Source of the DNA: Nostoc sp. UHCC 0870
GTDB lineage: Bacteria > Cyanobacteriota > Cyanobacteriia > Cyanobacteriales > Nostocaceae
Assembly (NCBI RefSeq): GCF_022063185.1
Contig: NZ_CP091913.1
Location: forward strand, 4,476,001 to 4,540,000
Reading direction: 5' to 3'
DNA: 64,000 nucleotides
The notes beneath the pieces are model-generated. The model was not told where the DNA came from and did no database searches. It was given only the letters and a program-made list of their open reading frames with translations. Position 1 is the stretch's first letter, and the number at the start of each line of letters is the position of its first letter. The position numbers and the translations under genes are program-made. Shown here in pieces: positions 18,303-27,549 of the stretch.

Positions 18303-19046
18303 TTACTGTAAATTATATAACCCAAATTCATCTCTAATAGATGGGGTAATTTTTTTTCGATTGAAGATACTGAAAGTTAACTTTGTCCGATCATAGTAAT
18401 GATTTTCTCCTGTCTCTAACATATAAATTGCACCTGGAAATGGTAATGCACTAATAGCTTGACCTTTGTCTGTCAAAATATCTTTAACTTTGGCGTGATC
18501 TATATAATACTTATAATAACCATATCCCCGATTATATTCTGCGGGTTCCGGGAGAAAATTTAAGTCATATCGCAAAATATTACAACTTCCACACATTCTA
18601 TAAAAGTTATTTCTTTTAATATATATATGGTTACTGCCCTCTTGATATTTATAACCTTGATTGATAAACCATCCATTACTGTTAGGATTGTCTTTGACAA
18701 ACTCTGCTAACTTTCTGCTGACACAATCATCTGCATCCAATGCCATCGTATGAGTAGGGTCAAATTGTTGGGCATATACTAATCCTCTCAGAATTTTTCG
18801 CCCTTTATCTGTGCGTCCTTGATTGATAGAAAGGGACTCTTTATTAGCTGAGAAATCAACTGTAATGTATGTTATGTTAGGATGGTTAAATTCTATTTCT
18901 GGTTGCTCATTACAAACCACGATTACCCGGAAATCTGGCGAAGTTTGATGACAAACTGATTTAATACATCTTTCAAATAAATGTGTAACCCGCTCCCATG
19001 ATTTAGAAAATTCTCGACCTTTAAGTGGGATAACAAAAACAAGCAT
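18303..19046 (-). CDS. Glycosyltransferase-like protein (GT-A fold)
   Basis: 247 residues. Seen: MLVFVIPLKGREFSKSW, then IKSVCHQTSPDFRVIVVCNE, and the metal-binding-type DADD (about residues 125-128) in HTMALDADDCVS, the layout of small GT2-like enzymes. It is shorter than the canonical family, with only the catalytic domain. It is the first gene of the minus-strand exopolysaccharide block. Donor and acceptor unknown. Confidence 0.72.
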   Translation of the reverse strand: MLVFVIPLKGREFSKSWERVTHLFERCIKSVCHQTSPDFRVIVVCNEQPEIEFNHPNITYITVDFSANKESLSINQGRTDKGRKILRGLVYAQQFDPTHTMALDADDCVSRKLAEFVKDNPNSNGWFINQGYKYQEGSNHIYIKRNNFYRMCGSCNILRYDLNFLPEPAEYNRGYGYYKYYIDHAKVKDILTDKGQAISALPFPGAIYMLETGENHYYDRTKLTFSIFNRKKITPSIRDEFGLYNLQ

Positions 19047-19119
19047 ATTGTTACCTTCTATAAATACCGCAATAGTTAACGGGTAAATAATAACACATTA
19101 ACAATTAATGTCTCATGAC

Positions 19120-19223
19120 TATAGCGGTTATCGCTTTAGTGAGGTACAAGAACCCCACCCCCAACCCCCTAAGAGCAAGCAAGGAGGGCTATGATATACC
19201 TCATGTGATTAGGAAACGCTATA
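19120..19223. repeat. 104-bp MITE-like element, family A
   Basis: Ends are TATAGCGGTT and AAACGCTATA, an imperfect terminal inverted repeat. The interior has TGAGGTACAAGAACCCCACC and GATATACCTCA. A close copy lies at 40157-40263 and a divergent one at 4821-4923. It sits in the 504-base spacer 19047-19550, whose remainder holds a second palindrome (GCGATG...CATCGC, about 19419-19459) and no gene. Confidence 0.75.
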
Positions 19224-19550
19224 ATACCAAGTTCAGATAATTAGTAATAATTCTCAATGTAGTTTAACCCCATCCCTGATGATCGTGGATTAAATAACCT
19301 GTAGCTCTGGTTTAGCAATAGTCTTTAGCAAATTCGTCATGTATAAAGTGTGTCATTCAATTTAAGTAGAGCGCATATTTTTCAATATTAATATATTTAA
19401 ATATTTAATCATCTAACTCCGCGTTTAGCGATGGTCTACGACCGACGGTCGGTCATCGCATCAATGTCTCCGAATAATTGCGGAAAATAGTGCCATTATC
19501 TTAGTAGCGATTTAAAATCTGAGTCAAATCATTGGAAAATTTCGCTAGTC

Positions 19551-20369
19551 GTGTCCACCACTGCAAAACAATTTCCTATCTGGGCTTTTTTCTTACTGGC
19601 AACCAACGGCATCCTTATGTTGGCGGTGATTCTGCTGATTTTGCGACAGCAGGGTTTGACCGTTTTTTCCAGTAATACTACCCCAGTTCCAGCCAATCAA
19701 GCCCCATCTGCTACCCCAGAGTTAGGCCCCCGCCACCAACTTAGTTACCAAAAGTGGGTAGACATCCTCAAGCAAGAAGCCCAAATAGCAGCTGAACAGC
19801 GTCCGCCGCAATTAAGTATCTTAGCGGGGGATTCTCTGAGTCTATGGTTTCCTGCGGAATTATTACCTAAAGATAGAAATTGGCTTAATCAAGCAATTTC
19901 TGGTGAAACCAGCAATGGATTATTCAAAAGATTAAATTTATTTGACAAAACGCAGCCAGAAACGATTTTTGTGATGATTGGGATTAATGACCTCATTCGG
20001 GGGGTGAATGATCAGGTTATCTTAGATAATCAACGGCAAATGATGAATTATCTAAGAAAAAGCCACCCCAAAGCTAAAATCTTTATCCAGTCGATTTTGC
20101 CTCATGGGGCAGAATCTGCCACCTGGGAAGGACGGGAAAAATTACTGGCTATTCCCAATAGTCGCATTCAGCAATTAAATCAGCAGTTAAAAAGCATAGC
20201 AGCCAAAGAACGGGTTGAATATCTAGACTTATATTCCTTATTTGCCAACCAGCAAGGAAATCTTCGCCCAGAATTGACTACCGATGGCTTACATATCAAT
20301 CCTGCCGGCTATCTGGTTTGGCGCACAGCCTTGCAAATTTATCAAAAGGGAATTGGTGGGACTAATTAA
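19551..20369 (+). CDS. SGNH/GDSL-family hydrolase, membrane-anchored
   Basis: 272 residues from a GTG start. One membrane anchor (about 11-31) is followed by a Pro/Thr-rich spacer and an SGNH esterase domain: block I LAGDSLSLW with nucleophile Ser95, block III GIND with Asn146, and block V DGLH with Asp245 and His248. The full catalytic set is present. Likely substrates are acetyl esters of cell-wall or exported polysaccharide, plausible beside the exopolysaccharide block, but the substrate is inference. Confidence 0.85.
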   Translation: MSTTAKQFPIWAFFLLATNGILMLAVILLILRQQGLTVFSSNTTPVPANQAPSATPELGPRHQLSYQKWVDILKQEAQIAAEQRPPQLSILAGDSLSLWFPAELLPKDRNWLNQAISGETSNGLFKRLNLFDKTQPETIFVMIGINDLIRGVNDQVILDNQRQMMNYLRKSHPKAKIFIQSILPHGAESATWEGREKLLAIPNSRIQQLNQQLKSIAAKERVEYLDLYSLFANQQGNLRPELTTDGLHINPAGYLVWRTALQIYQKGIGGTN

Positions 20370-20380
20370 TTCAAAATTAG

Positions 20381-20490
20381 AACTCTTGCAAAAGTCCGAA
20401 AATGAGATGTGTCATTCTGAATGAAATGTAGAATCTAAGAGATGTTTCGCTTCGCTCAACATGACAGGTTAAGCATTTATGCAAGAGGTC
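20381..20490. repeat. ~110-bp MITE-like element, family B, copy 1
   Basis: Terminal inverted repeats CTCTTGCA and TGCAAGAG bound an interior with GAGATGTGTCATTCTGAATG and GATGTTTCGCTTCGCTCAAC. The copy at 34864-34970 is almost identical over its length. A tandem TCACCTG/TCACCTA tract follows at 20502-20560. Confidence 0.8.
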
Positions 20491-20644
20491 TAATAACTTG
20501 TGTCACCTGTCACCTGTCACCTGTCACCTATCACCTATCACCTGTTCCCTGTCCCTTCTAACTTAAGAAAATCTCTACCTGATTAACTAAATCGTGTCAT
20601 GGCACGAGAAAATCAGAAAGAGGAGATAATAAAAAATAAAACAT

Positions 20645-21853
20645 ATGGATACAAAAGCTTTTAAGCGTTCACTGCAACATTCAGAAAATTACAACCGTAA
20701 AGGGTTTGGTCATCAGGCTGAAGTAGCTACTCAATTGCAATCTGAGTATCAAAGTAACTTAATTCAAGAAATCCGCGATCGCAATTACATCCTTAAACGG
20801 GGCGATGTCACTATCCGTTTGGCGCAAGCTTTTGGCTTTTGCTGGGGTGTGGAACGCGCTGTGGCTATGGCTTATGAAACCCGCAAGCACTTCCCGACAG
20901 AACAGATTTGGATTACTAACGAAATTATCCACAATCCTTCTGTGAATCAGCGAATGCAGGAAATGCAAGTCGCATTTATCCCTGTTGATGGGACTAAAAA
21001 AGACTTCTCTATTGTGGGTAATAACGATGTGGTGATATTACCTGCCTTTGGAGCTAGCGTTCAAGAAATGCAGATACTCAACGATAAAGGCTGTAAAATC
21101 GTTGATACTACCTGCCCTTGGGTATCTAAAGTTTGGAATACCGTGGAAAAGCACAAAAAAGGTGATTACACCTCAATTATTCATGGTAAATACAAGCATG
21201 AAGAAACTGTGGCTACTAGTTCCTTTGCTGGTAAGTATTTAATTGTGCTGAATTTAAAAGAAGCCCATTATGTAGCTGACTACATTTTACATGGTGGCGA
21301 TCGCGAAGAATTTTTACAAAAATTCGCCAAAGCTTGTTCAGCCGGGTTTGATCCTGATCAAGACTTAGAACGTGTTGGTATTGCTAACCAAACCACGATG
21401 CTGAAAGGCGAAACCGAGCAGATTGGTAAACTGTTTGAGCATACCATGATGCAGAAGTATAGTCCTGCTGAATTAAATCAACATTTCCAAAACTTCAATA
21501 CTATTTGTGATGCTACCCAAGAACGGCAAGATGCCATGTTGGAATTAGTAGAACACAACTTAGATTTAATGGTGGTAATTGGTGGGTTTAATTCATCAAA
21601 TACGACTCAATTACAACAAATTGCCCAGGAACGTAATTTGCCTTCTTATCATATTGATTGTGTGGAGCGAATTAAATCTAGAACATCTATTGAACATCGG
21701 CAATTAACTGGCGATTTAGTCATTGCAGAAAACTGGCTACCAGATGGAGAAATAGTTGTAGGGGTTACGTCTGGTGCTTCTACACCTGATAAGGTTGTGG
21801 AAGATATAATTGAGAAGATTTTTGCTCTTAAGGCTACGGTTGCGGTGGCTTAG
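20645..21853 (+). CDS. ispH: 4-hydroxy-3-methylbut-2-enyl diphosphate reductase (IspH/LytB)
   Basis: 402 residues, the usual cyanobacterial and plant-type length with an N-terminal extension. It catalyses the last step of the MEP pathway, reducing HMBPP to IPP and DMAPP with an iron-sulfur cluster. The three cluster cysteines are visible: Cys66 in FGFCWGVERAV, Cys157 in TTCPWV and Cys288 in NTICDATQERQ. The product feeds carotenoids, the chlorophyll phytyl tail and quinones. It appears monocistronic. The stop is followed by a GAGTGCT tandem repeat (21853-21880). Confidence 0.97.
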   Translation: MDTKAFKRSLQHSENYNRKGFGHQAEVATQLQSEYQSNLIQEIRDRNYILKRGDVTIRLAQAFGFCWGVERAVAMAYETRKHFPTEQIWITNEIIHNPSVNQRMQEMQVAFIPVDGTKKDFSIVGNNDVVILPAFGASVQEMQILNDKGCKIVDTTCPWVSKVWNTVEKHKKGDYTSIIHGKYKHEETVATSSFAGKYLIVLNLKEAHYVADYILHGGDREEFLQKFAKACSAGFDPDQDLERVGIANQTTMLKGETEQIGKLFEHTMMQKYSPAELNQHFQNFNTICDATQERQDAMLELVEHNLDLMVVIGGFNSSNTTQLQQIAQERNLPSYHIDCVERIKSRTSIEHRQLTGDLVIAENWLPDGEIVVGVTSGASTPDKVVEDIIEKIFALKATVAVA

Positions 21854-21980
21854 GAGTGCTGAGTGCTGAGTGCTGAGTAAAATAAAAATTACTCAATACT
21901 TTGGCACTCGATAAATATTTAAAAATATTTAGTTGATGTTTCTTTTAATTTGTGAATTATTAACTTTTTACTTTTAATAA

Positions 21981-22805
21981 ATGTCCTTTGATAATCTGTG
22001 CAAACTTCTGTCTGAAAAACATCCTGTTACTTTTGCCAGTTGGGTATTAGGTAAACCGCAAACTGATGTTACAGTTCTTAAAACTGAATTGAGTATCGAG
22101 CCGATTCGCGCTGATTACGTCACATTCCTGCAACTACAAGAACGCATTCTCCATTTAGAATTTCAAACCAAACTGGAATCCACACCACCCCTACCCCTGC
22201 GGATGCTAGATTATTGGGTACGCCTGTATAGGTTGTATCGTCTACCCATCACGCAAGTTGTCGTATTATTGCTTCCCCCCGCACCAGATACAGTAATTGA
22301 AACCGTTTTTAGTGTCGAGTCTACTCGTCATGAATATCGTGTAATTTCTATGTGGGAGGAAAATCCTCAACCATTTCTTAATGAGCCAGCGTTATTACCA
22401 TTAGCAACACTAGCTGCAACTACCCAGCCTCAAGTTTTATTACAACAAGTTGTGGAACGAGTGAATCAACTTGAGCTAGGAGAGCGATCGCAAATCTCCG
22501 CTTACACCCAAATTTTAGCGGGTTTAAAATATAAAAAAGACTTGATTAAACAATTATTTCGGGAGGGTATGATGCGCGAGTCAGTTATTTATCAGGAAAT
22601 TCTCGCCGAAGGAGAACAACGTGGAGAACAGCGAGAACGATCGCTCATTCTCCGTCAACTTACTCGTCGTGTGGGAGAATTATCTCAACCAGTGCGAGAA
22701 CGAGTAGAAAATCTTTCTTTAGAACAGTTAGAAAATCTGGGTGAAGCATTATTAGATTTTCAGACAATAGCGGATTTAGACACTTGGTTGAGTACATTAA
22801 AGTAG
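21981..22805 (+). CDS. Rpn/DUF4351 family putative nuclease
   Basis: 274 residues. The N-terminal half (LSIEPIRADYVTFLQ, ILHLEFQTKLES, PLRMLDYWVRLYR) is the PD-(D/E)XK-like core of recombination-promoting nuclease/transposase-related proteins, with the E-x-Q of LEFQT in the active-site region. The C-terminus after about 210 is a DUF4351 helical domain (ILRQLTRRVGEL ... LGEALLDF). The family is abundant and mobile in cyanobacteria; biological role uncertain. Confidence 0.8.
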   Translation: MSFDNLCKLLSEKHPVTFASWVLGKPQTDVTVLKTELSIEPIRADYVTFLQLQERILHLEFQTKLESTPPLPLRMLDYWVRLYRLYRLPITQVVVLLLPPAPDTVIETVFSVESTRHEYRVISMWEENPQPFLNEPALLPLATLAATTQPQVLLQQVVERVNQLELGERSQISAYTQILAGLKYKKDLIKQLFREGMMRESVIYQEILAEGEQRGEQRERSLILRQLTRRVGELSQPVRERVENLSLEQLENLGEALLDFQTIADLDTWLSTLK

Positions 22806-22861
22806 CACAGACAGCATTACCCTTGTTCTTAATGCTCTTGATGGCTTGCTGGATACACCAA

Positions 22862-22914
22862 AAATCTCCCGACTGCCAAAGTTTTGCTATCGCTTTGGCA
22901 GTTGGGAGAGATTT
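22862..22914 (-). terminator. Strong hairpin terminator between convergent genes
   Basis: AATCTCCC-ACTGCCAAAG is mirrored by CTTTGGCAGT-GGGAGA-ATT. On the minus strand the stem is followed by TTTTT, so it terminates the hpf gene. It may also stop the DUF4351 transcript from the plus strand. Confidence 0.8.
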
Positions 22915-22927
22915 AATTATCTAGTAT

Positions 22928-23578
22928 CTATCTACTGTGAGATTTTTCTGGCATCCCTACATTAGTGGCTGACTTACCATTTTTACCATTTGTATGGGCA
23001 TTGCCATTGTTATTACGGGGTTGAATTACGCCATAGCCGCCATGATTGCGTTCATAAATGACGTTAATCTCACCAGTTTCGGCGTTGTGGAACATATAAA
23101 AATCATGTCCCACTAATTGTAGATGCTCTAAAGCCTCTGCAACTGTCATCGGGGGCATAGAAAAGTATTTAGTACGGACAACTTCTTCTGGGAGTTCGGG
23201 AGTGCGATCGCCTATTAAATCTGCAACTACTGGTTGTGGTACAACTACTTCATTAGTGGGTAGAGCGTGAGTTTTCTTGTCTTGTTTTCTTTCTTTATAT
23301 TTACGGAGTTGTCTGGCAATTTTATCTGCAACTAAATCAATGCTTGCGTATAAGTTTTCGCTGCTTTCCTCCGCGCGGATGACACTACCATTTGCATAAA
23401 TAGTGACTTCAGCCGCTTGTCTAGTATTAATTCGGGGATTGCGAGCTACGCTAAGGTGGACATCCACTTCGTTGGTGATGTTCTGAAAGTGGCTAACTGC
23501 TTTTTCAATTTTTTGATGCACATATTCTCGAATCGCATCGGTAATTTCAATATTTTTGCCGTGGATGACAAGCTTCAT
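22928..23578 (-). CDS. hpf: Long-form ribosome hibernation promoting factor (LrtA/HPF)
   Basis: 216 residues. The N-terminal S30AE domain (MKLVIHGKNIEITDAIREYV ... ARQLRKYKERKQDK) binds near the mRNA/tRNA channel of the 30S subunit. A linker leads to the C-terminal dimerisation domain (EVVRTKYFSMPPMTVAEALEHL) that drives 100S formation. Cyanobacterial homologues are light-repressed (LrtA) with a long mRNA leader. TATAAT read on the minus strand (23727-23732) would give about 145 bases of leader, consistent with that. GGGAGAG precedes the ATG. Confidence 0.95.
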   Translation of the reverse strand: MKLVIHGKNIEITDAIREYVHQKIEKAVSHFQNITNEVDVHLSVARNPRINTRQAAEVTIYANGSVIRAEESSENLYASIDLVADKIARQLRKYKERKQDKKTHALPTNEVVVPQPVVADLIGDRTPELPEEVVRTKYFSMPPMTVAEALEHLQLVGHDFYMFHNAETGEINVIYERNHGGYGVIQPRNNNGNAHTNGKNGKSATNVGMPEKSHSR

Positions 23579-24196
23579 GTAAACTCTCCCGCTCGATAGC
23601 GCAATATTTAATGTGATGTTGTCTTTGTATGAAAAGGGATTGCGGTAAGTTATGTTACTGCACCAACACCTGTTTTAGACTGTTTTGATGTCCTTTTAGC
23701 CTGCTTTATCTCAATTTTTTGCATCTATTATAGTTATTCCTATGTACACCCTTGCTTTTTTCCTTCATTTAGAGCGATCGCTCTAACTGATTGCTAGACA
23801 ATTAGACAGTCGCGCTCTTTTCTCAATTAAGGTAGCCTAATTAATAACGGTTTTGACTACCTTGCTCATCAAAACAAACTTTACACAACTGAGAGTAGTT
23901 ACTTCTGGTTTGTTAAAGGAGATTGGGTCGCTGTTGTTTGGGTATACAAGTCCTTCAGATGTAAACAATTATGAGACTCATCAGCCAGTGCATTCGTTCT
24001 TCTTATCTTGGCGTGATGCTTATTGTAGAGAATTCCTCCCAACACCTTTGTGCTTATATATCCAAACTAGCACTTTGTTTTTCTTTGAGATGATTCCCTT
24101 GATGTTCCTTTAAAATCCTTTGCATAGCTTGACAATTGTTGATCAAATTCTCGAAAGTTGAAATATATTTAGTTGTTAACTCAGTTGATTTTCGGC
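23579..24196. other. Spacer between divergent hpf and lipB
   Basis: It holds the presumed hpf leader and promoter (-10 candidate TATAAT, minus strand, 23727-23732), a palindrome AGAGCGATCGCTCT near 23771-23784 and a GACAGTCGC motif. An 86-codon TTG-initiated frame at 23853-24113 has no recognisable domain and I treat it as spurious. No RNA gene seen. Confidence 0.4.
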
Positions 24197-24871
24197 ATGA
24201 ATTGTAGTAAAGCAGCTAAAAACTCTTGTTTTTTGTACAACAAAGGGTTAACACCCTACTTAGAAGCGCATGAGTGGCAGAAATCCCTCCTCACAGAGCG
24301 TATTCACAATCCCCATCTAGATGACGTGTTAATCTTGCTGGAACATCCCCCTGTCTATACTTTAGGACAAGGCAGCAATTCCGAATTTCTCAAATTTGAC
24401 ATAGCCCAAAATCAGTTCGAGGTACATAGAACCGAACGCGGCGGCGAAGTCACTTACCACTGTCCCGGCCAATTGGTAGGGTATCCAATTTTAAATTTGC
24501 AACGTTATTGTAAAGATTTACATTGGTACTTGCGACAATTAGAAGAGGTCATAATTCACGTACTAGCAGTTTATGGTTTAAAAGGCGATCGCATTCCTCC
24601 TTTCACCGGGGTATGGTTAGAAGGACGTAAAGTTGCTGCGATCGGCATTAAAGTCAGTCGTTGGATTACCATGCACGGTTTTGCTTTAAATGTGTGTCCC
24701 GACATGACAGGCTTTCGGCGCATTGTTCCCTGCGGTATTGCAGATAAACCTGTAGGCAGTTTAGCCGAATGGATTCCCGGAATTACCTGTGAAGAAGTAC
24801 GCGGACATATTGCTCAAGCTTTTACCGAAGTTTTTGGTATAGAATTCATTGAGTCAATTGCCAATTGTTAA
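24197..24871 (+). CDS. lipB: Octanoyl-[ACP]:protein N-octanoyltransferase (LipB)
   Basis: 224 residues from ATG 24197; a TTG eight codons upstream is less likely. It transfers octanoyl from acyl-carrier protein to lipoyl domains, the first step of lipoate synthesis. Seen: RTERGGEVTYHCPGQLVGYP, then the catalytic Lys in AAIGIKVSRW (Lys152) and nucleophilic Cys in VPCGIADKPVGSL (Cys179). Length is normal. It stands alone; lipA is not in the window. Confidence 0.95.
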   Translation: MNCSKAAKNSCFLYNKGLTPYLEAHEWQKSLLTERIHNPHLDDVLILLEHPPVYTLGQGSNSEFLKFDIAQNQFEVHRTERGGEVTYHCPGQLVGYPILNLQRYCKDLHWYLRQLEEVIIHVLAVYGLKGDRIPPFTGVWLEGRKVAAIGIKVSRWITMHGFALNVCPDMTGFRRIVPCGIADKPVGSLAEWIPGITCEEVRGHIAQAFTEVFGIEFIESIANC

Positions 24872-25000
24872 ATAATTATACTGTTATAAGTAGATTTAGC
24901 TGTAATTATGTAATAGGTGCAATTGGATCAGAAATAGGAATATCCGGCAATTAAAAGCAAATTGCTGCTTATTTGTGATTTCACTTGTGCAAGTTAAAAT

Positions 25001-25400
25001 GTCAGTAACCCAGCCCTAAAGGGACTGAGCTTGTAAGAGAAATCAAGCAAGCTGTACTGACCCGTCTAAGTCAAAACTTGACTACGTTTTTTGAGTCACG
25101 ACACCCTGGGATACGCAGCCAGTCCCTTGCTCTGTCGCTTGTGATTAAACAGTTCTAAGGTCACTGGAACAGTGTTGCAAGCCTAACAAGCTCTTAAAAC
25201 ATTGACTAGGCTAACTTTACTCCCACAAGGGAAGGCTCTATTGAGCAAAAACATTATGCGTACAGGGCGAAAAGTTTGATCGGTAATTGTCCCGTTGAAA
25301 GTGCATTACAAAAGCACACCAAGCAGAGTAACCCCAAGGCGATAATGTTTTAATATTCAAGGCGGTTAAAACCGCACGAGCGATGCACTGAGCCTGTCTA
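25001..25400 (+). ncRNA. Orphan HEARO/IscB-type omega RNA
   Basis: Visible pairings are: GUCAGUA (25001-25007) with UACUGAC (25055-25061), enclosing CAGCCC/GGGACUG and AGCUUG/CAAGCU arms; GACUAGGCU (25204-25212) with AGCCUGUC (25391-25398); UUACUC (25217) with GAGUAA (25326); AAAACAUUAU (25248) with AUAAUGUUUU (25342); and the hairpin GCGGUUAAAACCGC. Segments such as CCTGGGATACGCAGCCAGTC and the AACCCAGCCC...GGGACTGAG arm match my memory of HEARO/IscB guide RNAs, in which the guide lies just 5' of the scaffold. No IscB, IsrB or HNH gene follows, so it is stand-alone or a deletion product. Confidence 0.7.
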
Positions 25401-25515
25401 AGTGTCTTTTTCCTCTCAGGTCTAAAGACCATGAGTTTCCCACTTACCGATTTTTTTATGATTGTTTGCCAATCTCAAAACTAACTTTTTGTATCATTTG
25501 ATTCAAATTTCGCCT

Positions 25516-25716
25516 GTGACTTATCCAATCAATCCACAGACTTACGCCCCAGTGTTTACGTCTCTGAGAGAAAGAGACTTGAAAGTTCTCATAGAACTAT
25601 TTGATAGACAAGACGGCGAAGATATTGAAGCAGACATTAACAGTAATCTACTGTTAATGATGCCTGAACCATGCTGGGAAGACGATCCCTTTGACTTCTT
25701 GCGCGAATATCTTTAG
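25516..25716 (+). CDS. Small acidic hypothetical protein
   Basis: 66 residues from GTG 25516; a TTG 18 codons upstream would add an unlikely N-terminus next to the omega RNA. The sequence is strongly acidic with two blocks, LRERDLKVLIELFD and PEPCWEDDPFDFLREYL, and looks like a genuine conserved small protein rather than noise. It lies directly 3' of the orphan omega RNA and 59 bases before the ABC gene. It shows no resemblance to IscB. Function unknown. Confidence 0.5.
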   Translation: MTYPINPQTYAPVFTSLRERDLKVLIELFDRQDGEDIEADINSNLLLMMPEPCWEDDPFDFLREYL

Positions 25717-25774
25717 GAGTGCTGTCAGCACTCAGCACTCAGCACTCAAAACTCACTCAGGGGGTAAAAATCAC

Positions 25775-27322
25775 ATGGCTAGATTCGGTTTTTGGCGTTG
25801 GCTGTGCTTGTGTCTAGTTATTGGTTTGAATTGTGTTTTACTCTCTGGTTGTAGTGCAAATCTGAGTGCTGATAAAACTTTGCGCGTCGCAACTGAACCT
25901 GCATTTCCACCTTTTGAGTTTCAAGGACAAGGTGGAGAGTTGCAGGGTTTTTCCCTGGATTTAATGAATGCGATTGCTTCATCTGCTAACTTTAAAGTCA
26001 ACTTCCAAAGTCTACCGTTTGATGGCATTATCCCAGCCTTGCAAGGTAGAACCGTAGATGCGGCGATTAGTTCAATTACCATTACAGCAGAACGAGCCAA
26101 GACTGTGGCTTTCTCTCGCCCTTATTTTAAAGCCGGATTAGCGATCGCAATTCGTGACAATAATCTAGATATTACAGGTTTTGATAGTCTCAACAACAAA
26201 AAAATTGCTGTCCAAATCGGTACGACTGGCGCAGCCAAAGCTCAAAGTATTCCTGGTGCAGAAATTCGCAGTTTTGATTCTGCACCTTTAGCACTGCAAG
26301 AATTACTCAATGGTAATGTAGATGCAGTTATTAATGATGCACCAGTAACTTTATATGCCATTAATACAGGCAATCTCAAAGGTATTAAAGTTGTAGAGCA
26401 ATTACTAACAGAAGAATATTACGGCATTGCCACAGCCCAAAATTCACCTAATTTATTACTTATAAATGACGGACTGAATAGAGTATTAAAAAACGGCACT
26501 TATGCCCAAATTTATCAAAAATGGTTTAAAGCGACTCCGCCACAATTACCAGATAAATCACCATTTGAAAATCAAACTAACACTGCTAAAGGGGGAATAT
26601 TAACCTCATTTAGTTTAATTTCGCAGGCTTTACCGACTTTATTACAAGGTGCATTAGTCACTCTACAACTAACAACAATTTCTGTGGTTTTGGGTTTAAT
26701 AGGTGGTTCATTAGTTGGTATTATTCGCCTCTCTAAAATTACTCCTGTGCGCTGGTTAGCCAGGGCTTATGTTGATTTTTTTCGAGGTACGCCTTTACTA
26801 GTGCAGATTTTCATGATTTATTTTGGCATCCCAGCCATTGCTCAAGAACTGAACTTTACTTTCTCTTTTGATCGTTTAATAGCTGGAGTAATTGCCTTAA
26901 GTTTAAATTGTGCGGCTTACATTGCCGAAATTGTTCGCGCTGGTATTCAATCAATTGAACCGGGACAAGCAGAAGCAGCTAAATCATTAGGCTTAAATCC
27001 TTTACTAACAATGCGCTTAGTAATTTTTCCTCAAGCATTCCGGCGGATGTTACCAGCTTTAGGCAATGAGTTCATCAGTTTATTGAAAGATACCAGCTTA
27101 GTAGCGGTGATTGGGTTTGAAGAGTTATTTCGCAAAGGACAACTGATTGTAGCTGGAAACTATCGCGCCTTTGAAATTTACGCAGCAGTTGCGATCGTTT
27201 ATTTATGTTTAACTCTGCTTTCTTCCCAAGCCTTTAGTCGCTTAGAAACCTGGATGAATCCTACTCAATTAGTTCAAATTAGTCCAAAAAAATCCTCTCA
27301 ATTCGAGAATAAAAAAAATTAA
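25775..27322 (+). CDS. Amino-acid ABC transporter: binding protein-permease fusion
   Basis: 515 residues from ATG 25775, preceded by GGGGG. The lipobox LLSGC ends an N-terminal signal, and residues ~32-255 are a polar-amino-acid binding domain (RVATEPAFPPFEF, FDGIIPALQGRTVDAA). After a linker comes a His/Gln-type permease with about five spans and the EAA loop (EAAKSLGLNPLLTMRLVIFP). Binding protein and permease in one chain is a known layout. No ATPase gene adjoins, so it must use a subunit encoded elsewhere. Substrate probably a polar amino acid; not determinable here. Confidence 0.9.
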   Translation: MARFGFWRWLCLCLVIGLNCVLLSGCSANLSADKTLRVATEPAFPPFEFQGQGGELQGFSLDLMNAIASSANFKVNFQSLPFDGIIPALQGRTVDAAISSITITAERAKTVAFSRPYFKAGLAIAIRDNNLDITGFDSLNNKKIAVQIGTTGAAKAQSIPGAEIRSFDSAPLALQELLNGNVDAVINDAPVTLYAINTGNLKGIKVVEQLLTEEYYGIATAQNSPNLLLINDGLNRVLKNGTYAQIYQKWFKATPPQLPDKSPFENQTNTAKGGILTSFSLISQALPTLLQGALVTLQLTTISVVLGLIGGSLVGIIRLSKITPVRWLARAYVDFFRGTPLLVQIFMIYFGIPAIAQELNFTFSFDRLIAGVIALSLNCAAYIAEIVRAGIQSIEPGQAEAAKSLGLNPLLTMRLVIFPQAFRRMLPALGNEFISLLKDTSLVAVIGFEELFRKGQLIVAGNYRAFEIYAAVAIVYLCLTLLSSQAFSRLETWMNPTQLVQISPKKSSQFENKKN

Positions 27323-27354
27323 CGCTCTATTTCTTGAGATTTCATACTGGATTA

Positions 27355-27481
27355 ATATCCCGCCGGGAACTGAAGTTCCAGGCTAATAGCGAAAGTCCAC
27401 TCAAGTGGACTAAATTTTTCCTTGATTCGTCTTTAGAGGGCTTTCACTATGAGACTCAGAATAAATTTCGAGGCGGGATAG
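27355..27481. repeat. ~127-bp MITE-like element, family D
   Basis: ATCCCGCC (27357-27364) and GGCGGGAT (27472-27479) form terminal inverted repeats, and the interior has two perfect palindromes, GGAACTGAAGTTCC and AGTCCACTCAAGTGGACT. An apparent 87-codon frame across it is not a gene. Only one copy is seen in this window. Confidence 0.6.
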
Positions 27482-27549
27482 ATACATTACGGCAAGACTT
27501 GTCTGTAGGCCGTAGTCGTTGCGGAGATAGGGGTCAAATCATAATAATA

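Noticed and set aside
23853..24113. 86-codon TTG-initiated frame upstream of lipB
   Set aside because: No recognisable domain, no ribosome site, and biased composition; it probably overlaps promoter DNA of hpf/lipB.
25001..25400. Considered RNase P RNA, tmRNA or group II intron
   Set aside because: No conserved P4 segment, no tag peptide frame and no domain V hairpin; HEARO-type segments fit better.
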